64,000 bases of DNA from Amycolatopsis australiensis (GCF_900119165.1 NZ_FPJG01000006.1:744001-808000), one strand, 5' to 3'; numbered from the stretch's first letter, positions 8,242-16,798 are shown. Notes: generated from the sequence alone by a model not told the origin. Numbers and translations: made by a program.

Positions 8242-9037
8242 TGCTCGCTCCCTTCTCGCGGGCCTTGTCGACCTCGCTGCGCAGTGATTCCCAGATGTCC
8301 GCGTAGAGCTTGCGGAAGTCCTCGGTGAGCCGGAGGTCCTCGACCTTCCGCGGCCGCTCCAGCGGGATCTCGAAGACGTCCTTCACGGTGGCCGGGCTCG
8401 TCGTCAGCACGACGACCTTGTCCGCGAGCGCGATGGCCTCGTCGAGGTCGTGCGTCACGAAGATCACCGCGGCACCCGAACCCGACCACAGCCGCAGCAG
8501 CTCGTCCTGCATCAGCGACCGCGTCTGGACGTCCAGCGCCGAGAACGGCTCGTCCATCAGCATGATCTTCGGCTTGGTGACCAGGGTCTGGGCCAGCGCG
8601 ACGCGCTTGCGCATGCCGCCGGAGAGCTGGTGCGGGTAGTACTTCTCGAACCCGGCGAGCCCCACGCGGGCGATCCAGTCGACAGCCTGCGCGCGGGCCT
8701 CGGCCTTCGGCACACCGCGGAAGCGCGGGCCGGAAGCGACGTTGTCCAGCACCGAACGCCACGGCATCACCGCGTCGGTCTGGAACATGTAGCCGACACC
8801 GTCCGGAATGGACTTCACGTCCTCGCCGTTCACCCGCACCCGGCCGGCGGACGGCGGCTGCAGCCCGGAGACCAGCGAGAGCGTCGTCGACTTGCCGCAC
8901 CCGGTGGGGCCGACGACGGCGACGAACTCGCCGGGCTGCACGGTCATGGTCAGATCGCGGACGGCCGTGTGCACGGACCCGGACCCGCTCGGGAACCGTT
9001 TGGTGGCTCCGGTGAGTTCGATCAGTGGGGGAACCAT
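8231..9037 (-). CDS. ABC transporter ATP-binding protein (SsuB/TauB type)
   Basis: 268 aa with every ABC motif: Walker A GPTGCGKST, Q-loop YMFQTDAVMPW, signature LSGGM, Walker B IMLMDEP, D-loop SALD and switch histidine in VTHDLDEA. It energises the adjacent permease. First gene of the importer operon; its promoter lies in the 165-bp region shared with the divergent histidine kinase, which suggests, without proving, that the two-component system controls import. Confidence 0.92.
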   Translation of the reverse strand: MVPPLIELTGATKRFPSGSGSVHTAVRDLTMTVQPGEFVAVVGPTGCGKSTTLSLVSGLQPPSAGRVRVNGEDVKSIPDGVGYMFQTDAVMPWRSVLDNVASGPRFRGVPKAEARAQAVDWIARVGLAGFEKYYPHQLSGGMRKRVALAQTLVTKPKIMLMDEPFSALDVQTRSLMQDELLRLWSGSGAAVIFVTHDLDEAIALADKVVVLTTSPATVKDVFEIPLERPRKVEDLRLTEDFRKLYADIWESLRSEVDKAREKGASNVA

Positions 9038-9123
9038 GGTGGAGGTGACTCCTTCGTCACGTGGTGGGGCTCACGTTGGGAAGGGACGTTAAGGAGCGGT
9101 TGCGCCGAGGTGAAGCTTGTCGA

Positions 9124-9150
9124 CGTTCTGCGTCGCAACTGCGCGTTCTG
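9124..9150. promoter_or_regulatory. direct repeat CGTTCTG x2 in divergent promoter region
   Basis: CGTTCTG occurs at 9124-9130 and 9144-9150, 20 bases apart (about two helical turns), between the importer operon and the two-component system. This spacing would suit a response-regulator dimer. The match is short, so chance is possible. Confidence 0.3.
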
Positions 9151-9164
9151 AATGTTTTGCTCAT

Positions 9165-9195
9165 TTAGCGCATCCCGCTGACCAGGGGGTATGTT
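9165..9195 (+). promoter_or_regulatory. promoter of the histidine kinase gene (TTAGCG, TATGTT)
   Basis: TTAGCG (9165-9170) and TATGTT (9190-9195) are 19 bases apart, and the -10 ends seven bases before the ATG at 9203. Confidence 0.4.
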
Positions 9196-9202
9196 CCCTG
9201 CC

Positions 9203-10813
9203 ATGCCAAAGTGGGCGCTCTTCCCGCGCATGCGGTTCAGCCGGCAGGTGCTGCTGCTGCAGATCGGCGTGGTCGTCCTCGTCGTCGGGATCGGCGTCGC
9301 GCTGGTCAGCGCGCTCCTGTCGCGGACCCTCACCAACCAGTACGGGGAACGGGCGCTGGCCATCGCGAAGTCCGTGGCGGCGGACCCCGTCGTGGTGGCG
9401 AAGGCGGCCGCGAAGATCCCGGGCGGCGCACTCCAGGAACGGGCGCTGGCCGTGCGCGAACGGACCGACGCGCTGTTCGTCGTCATCACCGACGACAAGG
9501 GCATCCGGCTCGCCCACCCGACGGCGAGCGAGATCGGCAAGAAGGTCAGCACCCCCGCGGACCGGGCCCTCGCCGGCGAGGACGACGTCAGCGCCGTCCA
9601 GAGCGGCACGCTCGGGCTGTCCGTCCGCAGCAAGACGCCGATCTGGACGCCCGACCACCGGCGCGTGGTCGGCGAGGTCAGCGTCGGCTTCGACGTCTCC
9701 GACCCGACCGGCGACTTCAACCGGCTGCTGGCGAGCACGCTGCTGTTCGCCGGCGGCGCGGTGCTGCTCGGCGCGGGCGCTTCGGCGCTGCTGAACCGGC
9801 GGCTGCGCCGCGTCACGCACGGCCTCGAACCACACGAACTGACCGAGCTGCTCTACGAACGCGAAGCCGTGCTGCACGGGATCGGCGAGGGCGTGCTCGC
9901 CGTCGACGAGGCGAACCGCGTCTCGGTGCGCAACGACGAGGCCGAACGCCTGCTCGGCACCGAACTGCCGATCGGCGCGGCGCTGGGGGAACTGGAACTG
10001 AGCCCGCGGCTGCACAAGGCCGTCGCGGAAGGACGGCCGGTCGACAACCTCCTGGCCGTGGCCGGAAACCGGGTGCTGGTCATCAACTCCCGCGCCGTGC
10101 GCCTGGACGACCGGCCGATCGGCACCGTGCTCACCTTCCGCGACCGCACCGACCTCGACACGCTCACCCGCGAGCTCGACGGCATCCGCGCGCTTTCCGA
10201 CGGCCTGCGCGCGCAGCGGCACGAGTTCGCGAACCGGCTGCACACGCTCTACGGCCTGCTCCAGCTGGGTCACCACGCCGAGGCCGTCGAGTACCTGCAG
10301 ACGCTGACGGACTCGCCGTCGGCACGGCCGAGCGAGCTGGGCGACGCCGTCGCCGACCCGTACCTGCAGGCGCTGCTCGTCGCGAAAACCGAGCAGGCAC
10401 AGGAAAAAGGGCTCACGCTGAAGCTGGCCGAAGACACGTGGGTGCCCACGGCCGTGACCGACCCGATCGCCGCGAACACCGTGATCGGCAACCTCGTCGA
10501 CAACGCGTTGCACGCCGCCCGGATGGGTCCGCGACGGCCGGCGACGGTCGAAGTCAGCCTGCTCGCCGAAGGCGACACCCTGCACCTGTCCGTTTTGGAC
10601 AGTGGCACCGGAGTTCCCGGCGAACTGCGGCGGACGCTGTTCGACGAAGGCGTCTCGACGAAGATCGCGCCCGGCCACGGGCTCGGGCTGGCACTGGCCC
10701 GCCAGGCGGCCCGCGCCCACGGCGGCGACGTCTGGCTGGCCGACCCCGGCGGCGGCGAGACCGGCGCCCTGTTCGTCGCGAAACTCCCGGGAATGCTCAC
10801 GGAGGACCGATGA
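9203..10813 (+). CDS. CitA/DcuS-type sensor histidine kinase
   Basis: 536 aa from the ATG at 9203; an in-frame ATG at 9191 is possible but would overlap the proposed -10. A first membrane helix (about 12-35) and a second (about 175-195) bracket an extracytoplasmic sensor of about 140 residues. A cytoplasmic PAS-like region follows, then the SpoB-type phosphoacceptor RHEFANRLHTLYGLLQLG (His340). The HATPase motifs are NLVDNALHAA, DSGTGVP and GHGLGLALAR. This architecture is that of citrate/C4-dicarboxylate sensors; the actual ligand is unknown. The stop overlaps the start of the response regulator (ATGA). Confidence 0.9.
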   Translation: MPKWALFPRMRFSRQVLLLQIGVVVLVVGIGVALVSALLSRTLTNQYGERALAIAKSVAADPVVVAKAAAKIPGGALQERALAVRERTDALFVVITDDKGIRLAHPTASEIGKKVSTPADRALAGEDDVSAVQSGTLGLSVRSKTPIWTPDHRRVVGEVSVGFDVSDPTGDFNRLLASTLLFAGGAVLLGAGASALLNRRLRRVTHGLEPHELTELLYEREAVLHGIGEGVLAVDEANRVSVRNDEAERLLGTELPIGAALGELELSPRLHKAVAEGRPVDNLLAVAGNRVLVINSRAVRLDDRPIGTVLTFRDRTDLDTLTRELDGIRALSDGLRAQRHEFANRLHTLYGLLQLGHHAEAVEYLQTLTDSPSARPSELGDAVADPYLQALLVAKTEQAQEKGLTLKLAEDTWVPTAVTDPIAANTVIGNLVDNALHAARMGPRRPATVEVSLLAEGDTLHLSVLDSGTGVPGELRRTLFDEGVSTKIAPGHGLGLALARQAARAHGGDVWLADPGGGETGALFVAKLPGMLTEDR

Positions 10814-11469
10814 TCCGCACGCTCATCGTCGACGACGACTTCCGGGTCGCCGGGGTCCACGCCGGGTTCGTCGAGGAGGTCCAGGGCTTCGCGGTGGTCG
10901 GCACCGCCCACACCGCCGCCGAGGCGCGCGCCCGCGTCCGGGAGCTGTCACCGGACCTGGTCCTGCTCGACGTCTACCTGCCCGACGAGTCCGGGCTCGT
11001 CGTGCTGCCGGAGCTGCAAACCGACACGATCGTGCTGTCCGCGGCGACCGACAGCGCGTCCGTCGCCGCGGCGATCCGGGCGGGCGCGCTGAACTACCTG
11101 ATCAAGCCGTTCACCACGCGCCAGCTCGCGGAGCGGCTGACGTCGTACGCGCGCTACCGCGGCCTGCTCGCCGAAGACCGGGCACTGGCGCAGGACGACG
11201 TCGACCGCGCCTACCGCGTGTTGCACGACCAGGACCGCACGTCGGCGCCGAAAGGCCAGTCGACGGCGACGGCACGCCTGGTTTCGGAGCAGCTGCGCAA
11301 GGCGGGCCGCCCGCTCTCGGCCGCGGAGGTCGCCGGCGAGCTGGGCATGGCGCGCGCGACGGCGCAGCGGTACCTCACGGCGCTCGCCGAGTCGGGCACG
11401 GTCCAGATGCGCCTGCGCTACGGCGCAACCGGGCGCCCCGAACACGAATACCGCTGGTCCGGGGCCTGA
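10810..11469 (+). CDS. CitB/DcuR-type response regulator
   Basis: 219 aa. The receiver domain has acidic residues in VDDD, phosphoacceptor Asp54 (LLDVYLPD), Ser/Thr near VLSAATD and Lys99 (YLIKPF). The C-terminal DNA-binding part (about 150-215) is a winged-helix segment (LSAAEVAGELGMARATAQRYLTAL) as in CitB-family regulators. GGAGG sits five bases before the start, and the ATGA overlap with the kinase shows translational coupling. It may bind the CGTTCTG repeats upstream of the divergent importer. Confidence 0.9.
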   Translation: MIRTLIVDDDFRVAGVHAGFVEEVQGFAVVGTAHTAAEARARVRELSPDLVLLDVYLPDESGLVVLPELQTDTIVLSAATDSASVAAAIRAGALNYLIKPFTTRQLAERLTSYARYRGLLAEDRALAQDDVDRAYRVLHDQDRTSAPKGQSTATARLVSEQLRKAGRPLSAAEVAGELGMARATAQRYLTALAESGTVQMRLRYGATGRPEHEYRWSGA

Positions 11470-11473
11470 CCGG

Positions 11474-12103
11474 TCAGCGCCGCGTGCTGGTCGGCGTGTC
11501 GATGCGGTACTGCTGCATCATGCTCTCGGCGACGCCGACCCAGGACTGGACCAGGCCGGCCGACGGCTTCGGCTTGGCCGACGACGGCAGGTCCACGCGC
11601 GGCTCGTCGTCCTCCGGCGTGGCCTTCTTCGCCTGCGGCTTGCCCTGCGCCTGGACGTTCTTCGGCGCCGGCTTCTCGGGCACCGGCACGTAAACGGTCG
11701 TCGGCGCCGGTGTGGCCACCGGCGCGGGCGGAGCCTGCGGGTGGGGCGCGGGCGCTTCGGCGACGGCCGGGCGCGGGTCCAGCTGGGCCACGTCGGCCGG
11801 GTTCGGGCCGAACAGGCCGCCGGTGGCCATCCCGCCCGCCAGCCAGCCGACCGCGACCAGCAACACCGCGGCGCCGCTGCCGAGCCACGTGCGGGCGCGG
11901 CGCCGGATCACCACCGACTTCGGGCGCAGGTCCTGGTCGCACACCGGCGGCCGGGTGTAGATCGGCTCGTCGGCGGGCGCCTCGTCGTCGGTGCGGCGGC
12001 GCCGGGGCAGGCTCGCCGCGATGATGCCGGTGCGGTCCAGCAGCTCGACCGCGGTGCGGTCACTGGACGAACGGGTCGCACTGCGCGGTGCGGTGCGAAG
12101 CAT
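11474..12103 (-). CDS. single-pass membrane protein with proline-rich outer region, unknown function
   Basis: 209 aa from the ATG at 12103, chosen for a GGAGGT sequence five bases upstream; longer in-frame starts lack one. Residues 1-75 are basic and cytoplasmic, ending in VVIRRRART. One membrane helix follows (about 76-98, AAVLLVAVGWLAGGMA), then a Pro/Ala/Lys-rich external stretch and a short C-terminal helix (LVQSWVGVAESMMQQYRID). The layout resembles cell-envelope linker proteins, but no family was recognised. It ends four bases from the convergent response-regulator stop. Confidence 0.7.
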   Translation of the reverse strand: MLRTAPRSATRSSSDRTAVELLDRTGIIAASLPRRRRTDDEAPADEPIYTRPPVCDQDLRPKSVVIRRRARTWLGSGAAVLLVAVGWLAGGMATGGLFGPNPADVAQLDPRPAVAEAPAPHPQAPPAPVATPAPTTVYVPVPEKPAPKNVQAQGKPQAKKATPEDDEPRVDLPSSAKPKPSAGLVQSWVGVAESMMQQYRIDTPTSTRR

Positions 12104-12293
12104 CGGGGACCTCCGGTACGGGGCTCGCGGACCCCACGCATTCTGGACCATTTCGGACGGCCCTGTCAGAAATGCAACTCCATTGAGTGAAGCGGCATCC
12201 CGGCGGGCCACCCGCGCACGGCGATCCAGAGTGTCCTCCGACCTCCATTCCCGGCCAGGCCGTTCGCCCGAAAGTCGCAACGAGAACGAAAAT

Positions 12294-13112
12294 TCAGCTT
12301 TCCATCTGCTTGAGACCGCGCCGCGCGAGGACGGCCAGCGGCCGCTGGTAGGCCGAGCCGAGCACGCGCGGGATGGCGTCGATGACGTACGCGTCCGGTC
12401 CGATGAGGATGCGCGCCGACTTCCGTTCGATGCCGCGCAGGATCGTCTGCGCCGCCTTCTCGGGTGTCGTGTGGGCGATCCGGTCGAAGCCCTGGGCGGC
12501 CTTCTCCTGGTCGTCGGCGAGACTGCGCGCGTTGCGCACGATGTTCGTCTTGATCCCGCCCGGGTGCACGCAGCTCACCGCGACCGGGTGCCGGGCGATC
12601 AGCATTTCTTCGCGCAGCGCTTCGGTGAATCCGCGGACGGCGAACTTAGCCGCGTTGTACGCGCTCTGCGTCGGCACGCCGACGAAACCGAACACGCTGG
12701 AAATGTTGACCACGTGCCCCTCGCCGGAAGCGATCAGGTGCGGCAGGAACGCCTTGGTGCCGTTGACGACGCCGCCGAGGTTGACGCCCATCAGCCAGTC
12801 GTAGTCCTCGAAGGTCATCTCCTCGACGGTCGCGCCGAGCGCCACACCCGCGTTGTTGACGATGACGTTGACCTTGCCGAAGTCGTCTTTCACCTCGTCG
12901 GCGTGCGCGAGCACGGCCGCGCGGTCGGCGACGTCGAGCGTGTACGCGCGGGCGTTGTCGCCGGCGAGCTTCGCCGTCTCCTCCGCGTTCGCGGTGTTGA
13001 CGTCGGAGAGCGCGACCCGCGCCCCGCGCCGGGCGAACTCGAGCGCCAGCGCCCGTCCGATCCCCGATCCCGCCCCGGTGATCACCGCGACCTTGCCCGC
13101 GAACTGCTTCAT
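12294..13112 (-). CDS. SDR family oxidoreductase
   Basis: 272 aa classical short-chain dehydrogenase: cofactor loop TGAGSGIG (12-19), NNAG, catalytic Ser in NISSVFG and YxxxK as YNAAK. Asp38 after the second strand (ALSDVNT) favours NAD over NADP. The C-terminal tail (AYQRPLAVLARRGLK) is typical of actinobacterial SDRs of lipid or steroid metabolism; the substrate is not known. GGGAGGG precedes the start. An imperfect inverted repeat 16-31 bases upstream is a candidate operator. Confidence 0.88.
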   Translation of the reverse strand: MKQFAGKVAVITGAGSGIGRALALEFARRGARVALSDVNTANAEETAKLAGDNARAYTLDVADRAAVLAHADEVKDDFGKVNVIVNNAGVALGATVEEMTFEDYDWLMGVNLGGVVNGTKAFLPHLIASGEGHVVNISSVFGFVGVPTQSAYNAAKFAVRGFTEALREEMLIARHPVAVSCVHPGGIKTNIVRNARSLADDQEKAAQGFDRIAHTTPEKAAQTILRGIERKSARILIGPDAYVIDAIPRVLGSAYQRPLAVLARRGLKQMES

Positions 13113-13127
13113 CGGCCCTCCCTGGGT

Positions 13128-13143
13128 GTTACTCCGGAGTTAC
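13128..13143. promoter_or_regulatory. candidate TetR-like operator
   Basis: GTTACTCCGGAGTTAC is a 16-bp inverted repeat with one mismatched pair, placed between a -10-like TAGTAT (minus strand, 13146-13151) and the SDR start codon. Its TTAC-type arms resemble sites of TetR-family repressors that control lipid-related SDR genes in actinobacteria. Confidence 0.4.
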
Positions 13144-13244
13144 GGATACTAGCGCCTGTGAGGTTGCTGTGGGTGTGCTGATCGTGTCGGTGCGGCGCCT
13201 TATGGTGAAAGGGCGAACCCCAGGGCCGAGCGGACGAGGAGGCG

Positions 13245-14048
13245 ATGCGCGTGCGGCGGCCCGCCGTCCTGCTCAGCCTCGCCGCGGTCCTGCTGATCGG
13301 CGCGGCTTTCGTCGTCTTCGCCACGCGGCAGCCGCGGTCCGCGGGCGCGACGGTCCCGGAAACCACCGTCGTCGAAGCGGCGCCGGTGTCGACCCCCGAC
13401 CTGCCCGCGGGTTCCAGCGCCGCGATCGGCGCGTTGTTCGTCGACGGCGCGCACTACTGCACGGCCAGCGTCGTCCACAGCGACCAGGGCGACGTGCTGC
13501 TGACCGCGGCCCACTGCATCCACGACGGCGAGGGCGGCGACTACCTCACCGGCATCACGTTCGCGCCGGGCTACCACGACGGCGTCGCGCCGTTCGGCTA
13601 CTGGGCGGTGTCGGACGAGCTCGTCGCGCCGGGCTGGCGGACGTCGTCGGACCCGGACCTCGACGTCGGCTTCGCGACCGCGCACCAGACGGGGAACCCG
13701 CGGACCCTGGAGAGCCTGGTCGGCGCGAACACCCTGGCCACCGGGACGGGGTTCGAGCAGCCCATCACGCTGACCGGCTACCCGGACGACTCCGAGCAGC
13801 CGGCGATCTGCCGGAACACGACGAGCCGCCAGGACACCTACCAGCTGAAGGTGGACTGCGCGGGCTTCCCGACGGGCACCAGCGGCGGGCCGTGGGTCAC
13901 CGGCGAGAACCCGAAGACCCACCTGGGCACGGTGATCGGCGTGATCGGCGGCTTCGAGTACGGCGGCAACGACCCGGACACGTCGTATTCGAGCTACTTC
14001 GACACGGACGTGCAGGCGCTCTACCGCCAGACGACCGCCCGGGCATGA
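13245..14048 (+). CDS. membrane-anchored or secreted trypsin-like serine protease
   Basis: 267 aa. The N-terminus (1-28) is a signal peptide or anchor with a basic start MRVRR and a hydrophobic core. The protease domain shows His90 (LTAAHC), an aspartate in DPDLDVGF (Asp138 or Asp140) and Ser213 (GTSGGPW), all in correct order. Cys72/Cys91 and Cys189/Cys205 could form disulfides. There is no pro-domain, unlike the S1 protease at the start of the window. GAGGAGG lies just upstream of the ATG. It diverges from the SDR gene and may be read through into the small S4 gene seven bases downstream. Confidence 0.87.
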   Translation: MRVRRPAVLLSLAAVLLIGAAFVVFATRQPRSAGATVPETTVVEAAPVSTPDLPAGSSAAIGALFVDGAHYCTASVVHSDQGDVLLTAAHCIHDGEGGDYLTGITFAPGYHDGVAPFGYWAVSDELVAPGWRTSSDPDLDVGFATAHQTGNPRTLESLVGANTLATGTGFEQPITLTGYPDDSEQPAICRNTTSRQDTYQLKVDCAGFPTGTSGGPWVTGENPKTHLGTVIGVIGGFEYGGNDPDTSYSSYFDTDVQALYRQTTARA

Positions 14049-14055
14049 TGCGGGT

Positions 14056-14280
14056 ATGAGCGATCCCGTCGACGTACCGATCACCGGCGAGCCGATCCGC
14101 CTCGGCCAGTTCCTGAAACTGGCCGGCCTGGCGGAGGACGGCTCCCACGCGAAGGACCTGATCGACGCGGAGGAGGTCACGGTCAACGGCGAGGTGGAGA
14201 CCCGCCGCGGCCGCCAGCTGACCGACGGCGACATCGTGGCGGTCGGCAAGGACCGCGGCAAGGTCGTCCTGGTCCACTGA
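14056..14280 (+). CDS. small S4-domain RNA-binding protein (YbcJ-like)
   Basis: 74 aa consisting of one S4 domain: IRLGQFLKLAGLAEDG, then AEEVTVNGEVETRRGRQLTDGDIVAV. S4 domains bind structured RNA; small stand-alone members such as YbcJ have been linked to ribosome or RNA processing, with no firm role. It starts eight bases after the protease stop, and a CATGAT element six bases before the ATG could also drive it separately. Confidence 0.88.
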   Translation: MSDPVDVPITGEPIRLGQFLKLAGLAEDGSHAKDLIDAEEVTVNGEVETRRGRQLTDGDIVAVGKDRGKVVLVH

Positions 14281-14283
14281 CCC

Positions 14284-14421
14284 GAGCGCCCCAAGGCCAC
14301 ATTGGTTGCGTCAGACGCACCGAAGGCCGCCTTGGGTGCGTCAGACGCACCGAAGGCCACATTGGGTGCTCCAACCCATGCCCCCACCGCCGCCCTCAGC
14401 GGAGGCCGTCTTGGGGCGCTT
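14284..14421. repeat. 30-bp tandem repeat array in convergent intergenic region (copy 1)
   Basis: Two full 30-bp units (14308-14337 and 14338-14367), each beginning GCGTCAGACGCACCGAAGGC, differ at only two positions. A partial unit lies at 14291-14307. The array is flanked by inverted ends GAGCGCCCCAAG (14284-14295) and CTTGGGGCGCTT (14410-14421), so transcripts can fold into a large hairpin. It sits between two convergent genes and probably ends transcription from both sides. The same unit, in inverse orientation, is at 18951-19010. Confidence 0.8.
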
Positions 14422-14433
14422 GCGTCCGCGCGG

Positions 14434-15375
14434 TCAGCCCACGCTGGTCAGCGGCGGCAGGCCGAGCGAGGCGGCCAGCGCGTCCAGTTCCCGCCGTACC
14501 GGGCCCGCCAGCGGTACGCCCAGGGCCCGGCACTGCTCCAGGTGCTGCGCCTCGCGCCAGCCGGGGTAGCGGATCGGCGCGCCGCCCTCCCAGCCGAGCA
14601 TGCTGCCGAACAGCGCGCTCGCCGCACGGTAGAAGCCGTCCGGGCTGCGCAGGGTCGTCGGGGCGATCGCCAGCACCAGCAGGCCCGTGTCGTGCTCGTG
14701 GTCGGCAACGCCGGACAGCACGCCGGCCAGGACCTCGACCAGCAGCGACAACCCGGCGGCTTCCGGGCCAGGACGGTCCATGTCGAAGACGAACTCCGGG
14801 TAGGCGCCGCCCGGCGCCGCCATGCCCAGCGGGTTCATCGGCTGGCCGGGTTCGCCGCCGGCGGCGAGCACCAGCCCGATCATCGCGTGCGGCAGGGCGC
14901 GCGCTGCGTGGTGGCCGGCCCGGCCGAACGGCCCGACCCCGCGCATCGACACCAGCCCGACGCCGAAGCGGCCGGCCCGCGTCACCGCCCGGTCCATCGC
15001 GTCGCCGACCGCCCACAGGCCGGACGCCCGCCGGTAGTCGACGAGCGCGGCGGCCCCGCGGTCGGCGATCATCAGCGGCTCGGCGTGCGGCACGACGAGC
15101 CCGTCCTTCAGCAGTGGCAGGTGGACCCGCGTGAGGTCGGCGACGCCGGTTTCCGGTGAGCCGGTCAGGTCGCCGTGGCACAGGGCTTCCGCGGCCATGC
15201 GGGCGCGGACCTCGGGGAAGCCGTGCGCGGCGAAGACGTGTGCCACGAGGGTGACCAGCTCGTCGGCCCGCACACGCGGCCAGGCCTGTTCCGGGATCGG
15301 GGTTTCGCGGGGTTCTTCTTCGAGGATGCCGGGTTCGGGGCGGGCGGAGCGGAAGGGACGCGGTCTGAGAGGCAC
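14434..15375 (-). CDS. Ldh2/malate-lactate dehydrogenase-like protein, probably inactive
   Basis: 313 aa from a GTG at 15375; a later in-frame GTG at 15273 would give 279 aa and a more typical N-terminus. The fold signature is recognisable (AAEALCHGDLTG ... RVHLPLLKDGLV, NPLGMAAPGG and EFVFDMDRPG). Where the family has a DSHG-type motif with the catalytic histidine, this protein reads SPETG, so the histidine and serine are both missing. The protein is also shorter than usual (330-360 aa). It may bind NAD(P) or a ligand without classical dehydrogenase activity, or be a decaying gene. No operon partner. Confidence 0.7.
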   Translation of the reverse strand: MPLRPRPFRSARPEPGILEEEPRETPIPEQAWPRVRADELVTLVAHVFAAHGFPEVRARMAAEALCHGDLTGSPETGVADLTRVHLPLLKDGLVVPHAEPLMIADRGAAALVDYRRASGLWAVGDAMDRAVTRAGRFGVGLVSMRGVGPFGRAGHHAARALPHAMIGLVLAAGGEPGQPMNPLGMAAPGGAYPEFVFDMDRPGPEAAGLSLLVEVLAGVLSGVADHEHDTGLLVLAIAPTTLRSPDGFYRAASALFGSMLGWEGGAPIRYPGWREAQHLEQCRALGVPLAGPVRRELDALAASLGLPPLTSVG

Positions 15376-15464
15376 TCACCCGACATTGCCCAAGCGCGTG
15401 TTCGGGCGTCAACGAGGTTGGCGCGGCCCTACCCGACTGTGTGATCCGGACGTCCGAAGAGTCG

Positions 15465-15470
15465 TACCCT
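15465..15470 (+). promoter_or_regulatory. -10 element TACCCT before DUF2277 gene
   Basis: TACCCT followed by seven bases and the ATG at 15478, a leaderless arrangement. Confidence 0.5.
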
Positions 15471-15477
15471 GGGCGGC

Positions 15478-15759
15478 ATGTGCCGAAACATCACCACCCT
15501 CCGGGGGCTCCAGCCGGCCGCGACGGGCGAGGAGATCGAGGCCGCGGCCCGCCAGTACGTCCGCAAGGTGACCGGGGTGCAGTCGCTGTCGGACGCCACC
15601 CGCGAGCCGTTCGAGGCAGCCGTCGCCGAGATCGCGGAGATCACCGCGCGGCTGCTGGAGCAACTGCCGGAGCGACGCCAGCCACCGGCGACCGTCCCGC
15701 CGCTGCGGCGTCCGGAAGTCCGGGCGCGGATCGCGGCCCAGGCGATGAAACGCCCCTGA
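15478..15759 (+). CDS. DUF2277 family protein
   Basis: 93 aa. The opening MCRNITTLRGLQP, the ATGEEIEAAARQYVRKVTG segment and the following helices match DUF2277, a family of small soluble proteins of unknown function common in actinobacteria. Cys2 directly after the start is conserved in that family. It is transcribed with or just ahead of the patatin gene, 30 bases downstream, which has its own -10. Confidence 0.88.
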   Translation: MCRNITTLRGLQPAATGEEIEAAARQYVRKVTGVQSLSDATREPFEAAVAEIAEITARLLEQLPERRQPPATVPPLRRPEVRARIAAQAMKRP

Positions 15760-15777
15760 ATCGTCGGACGGTCCCGA

Positions 15778-15783
15778 TAGGCT
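15778..15783 (+). promoter_or_regulatory. -10 element TAGGCT before patatin gene
   Basis: TAGGCT is followed by six bases and the ATG at 15790. No Shine-Dalgarno sequence is present. Confidence 0.45.
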
Positions 15784-15789
15784 GCCCGC

Positions 15790-16629
15790 ATGGGTGGACA
15801 GGCTTTGGTACTGGGCGGCGGCGGAGTCGCCGGAATCGCGTGGACGACGGGATTGCTGACGGGACTGGCCGACCACGGCCAGGACCTGACCGGCGCGGAC
15901 CTGCTGGTCGGGACGTCGGCGGGCGCGGCCGTCGCGGCGCAGGTGACGAGCGGGCGGTCGCTGGAGGAGCTGTTCGCGCGCCAGGCCGACCCGGCGCTGC
16001 AGGCCCCGGAGATCCCGGCGGACGTCGACCTCGAGAAGTTCGCGGCCGAGTTCGGCGGCGCGCTCGCGGGCGCGGCGTCGCCCGCGGAGGTCCGGCGCGC
16101 GGTCGGCAAGCTGGCGCTGGCGGCCGAGACGGTGTCCGAAGCGGACCGTCGCGCGGTGATCGAGGCGCGCCTGCCGGTGCACGAGTGGCCGGAGCAGCGC
16201 CTGGTGATCGTGGCGGTGGACGCGGAGACGGGCGAGCCACGCCGCTTCGACCGCGAGTCGGGAGTGTCCCTGGTCGACGCGGTGGCGGCGAGCTGCGCGG
16301 TCCCGGGGATCTGGCCGGCGGTGACGATCGGCGGCCGCAGGTACGTGGACGGCGGAGTCCGGTCGGCGGACAACGCCGATTACGCGGCGGGCGCCACGAG
16401 GATCACGGTGGTGTCACCGCTGGGCGACAGTGCCCCGCTCCCGGCGGAGAAGCCGTTGAGCGAAGTGCTGGCGGACTTGCGCGCGGCGGGCGCGGAGGTC
16501 GCGCTGGTCACGCCGGACGAGGCTTCGCTGGCGGCGATCGGCCAGAACCCGCTGGATCCGTCGACCCGCACCCCGGCGGCGGAGGCAGGACGGGCGCAGG
16601 GTGCGGCGCTGACACTGAACTGGAGCTGA
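15790..16629 (+). CDS. patatin-like phospholipase
   Basis: 279 aa. Patatin fold with a glycine-rich oxyanion loop (LGGGGVAGIAW, 8-18), nucleophile Ser43 in GTSAG and catalytic Asp187 in VDGGVRS, the Ser-Asp dyad of the family. No signal peptide is visible, so it likely acts in the cytoplasm or at the inner face of the membrane on acyl-ester lipids. Substrate unknown. A hairpin follows the stop codon, then a tRNA gene. Confidence 0.9.
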   Translation: MGGQALVLGGGGVAGIAWTTGLLTGLADHGQDLTGADLLVGTSAGAAVAAQVTSGRSLEELFARQADPALQAPEIPADVDLEKFAAEFGGALAGAASPAEVRRAVGKLALAAETVSEADRRAVIEARLPVHEWPEQRLVIVAVDAETGEPRRFDRESGVSLVDAVAASCAVPGIWPAVTIGGRRYVDGGVRSADNADYAAGATRITVVSPLGDSAPLPAEKPLSEVLADLRAAGAEVALVTPDEASLAAIGQNPLDPSTRTPAAEAGRAQGAALTLNWS

Positions 16630-16636
16630 CCCGCGG

Positions 16637-16667
16637 GCGCCGGCACCGTGGCAACGGTGTCCGGCGC
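16637..16667 (+). terminator. hairpin terminator after patatin gene
   Basis: Stem 16637-16649 with 16654-16667 (13 pairs, one bulged T) and a 4-base loop, eight bases past the stop codon. Confidence 0.6.
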
Positions 16668-16798
16668 TTCCCGGGCGCACAGGTGGGCACGTGGCTCGAA
16701 GCACCACCGCTGCGCACTAGCCGCCGCCGCTCTCCGGAGCAGTTCCGCAGGCGGGGCCCAGGTCGTCCCGGACTCCGTCGGCTACCCTCGTGGGGCGA

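Noticed and set aside
14308..14367. CRISPR-like array
   Set aside because: The 30-bp units are directly adjacent without spacers, and no cas genes are present.
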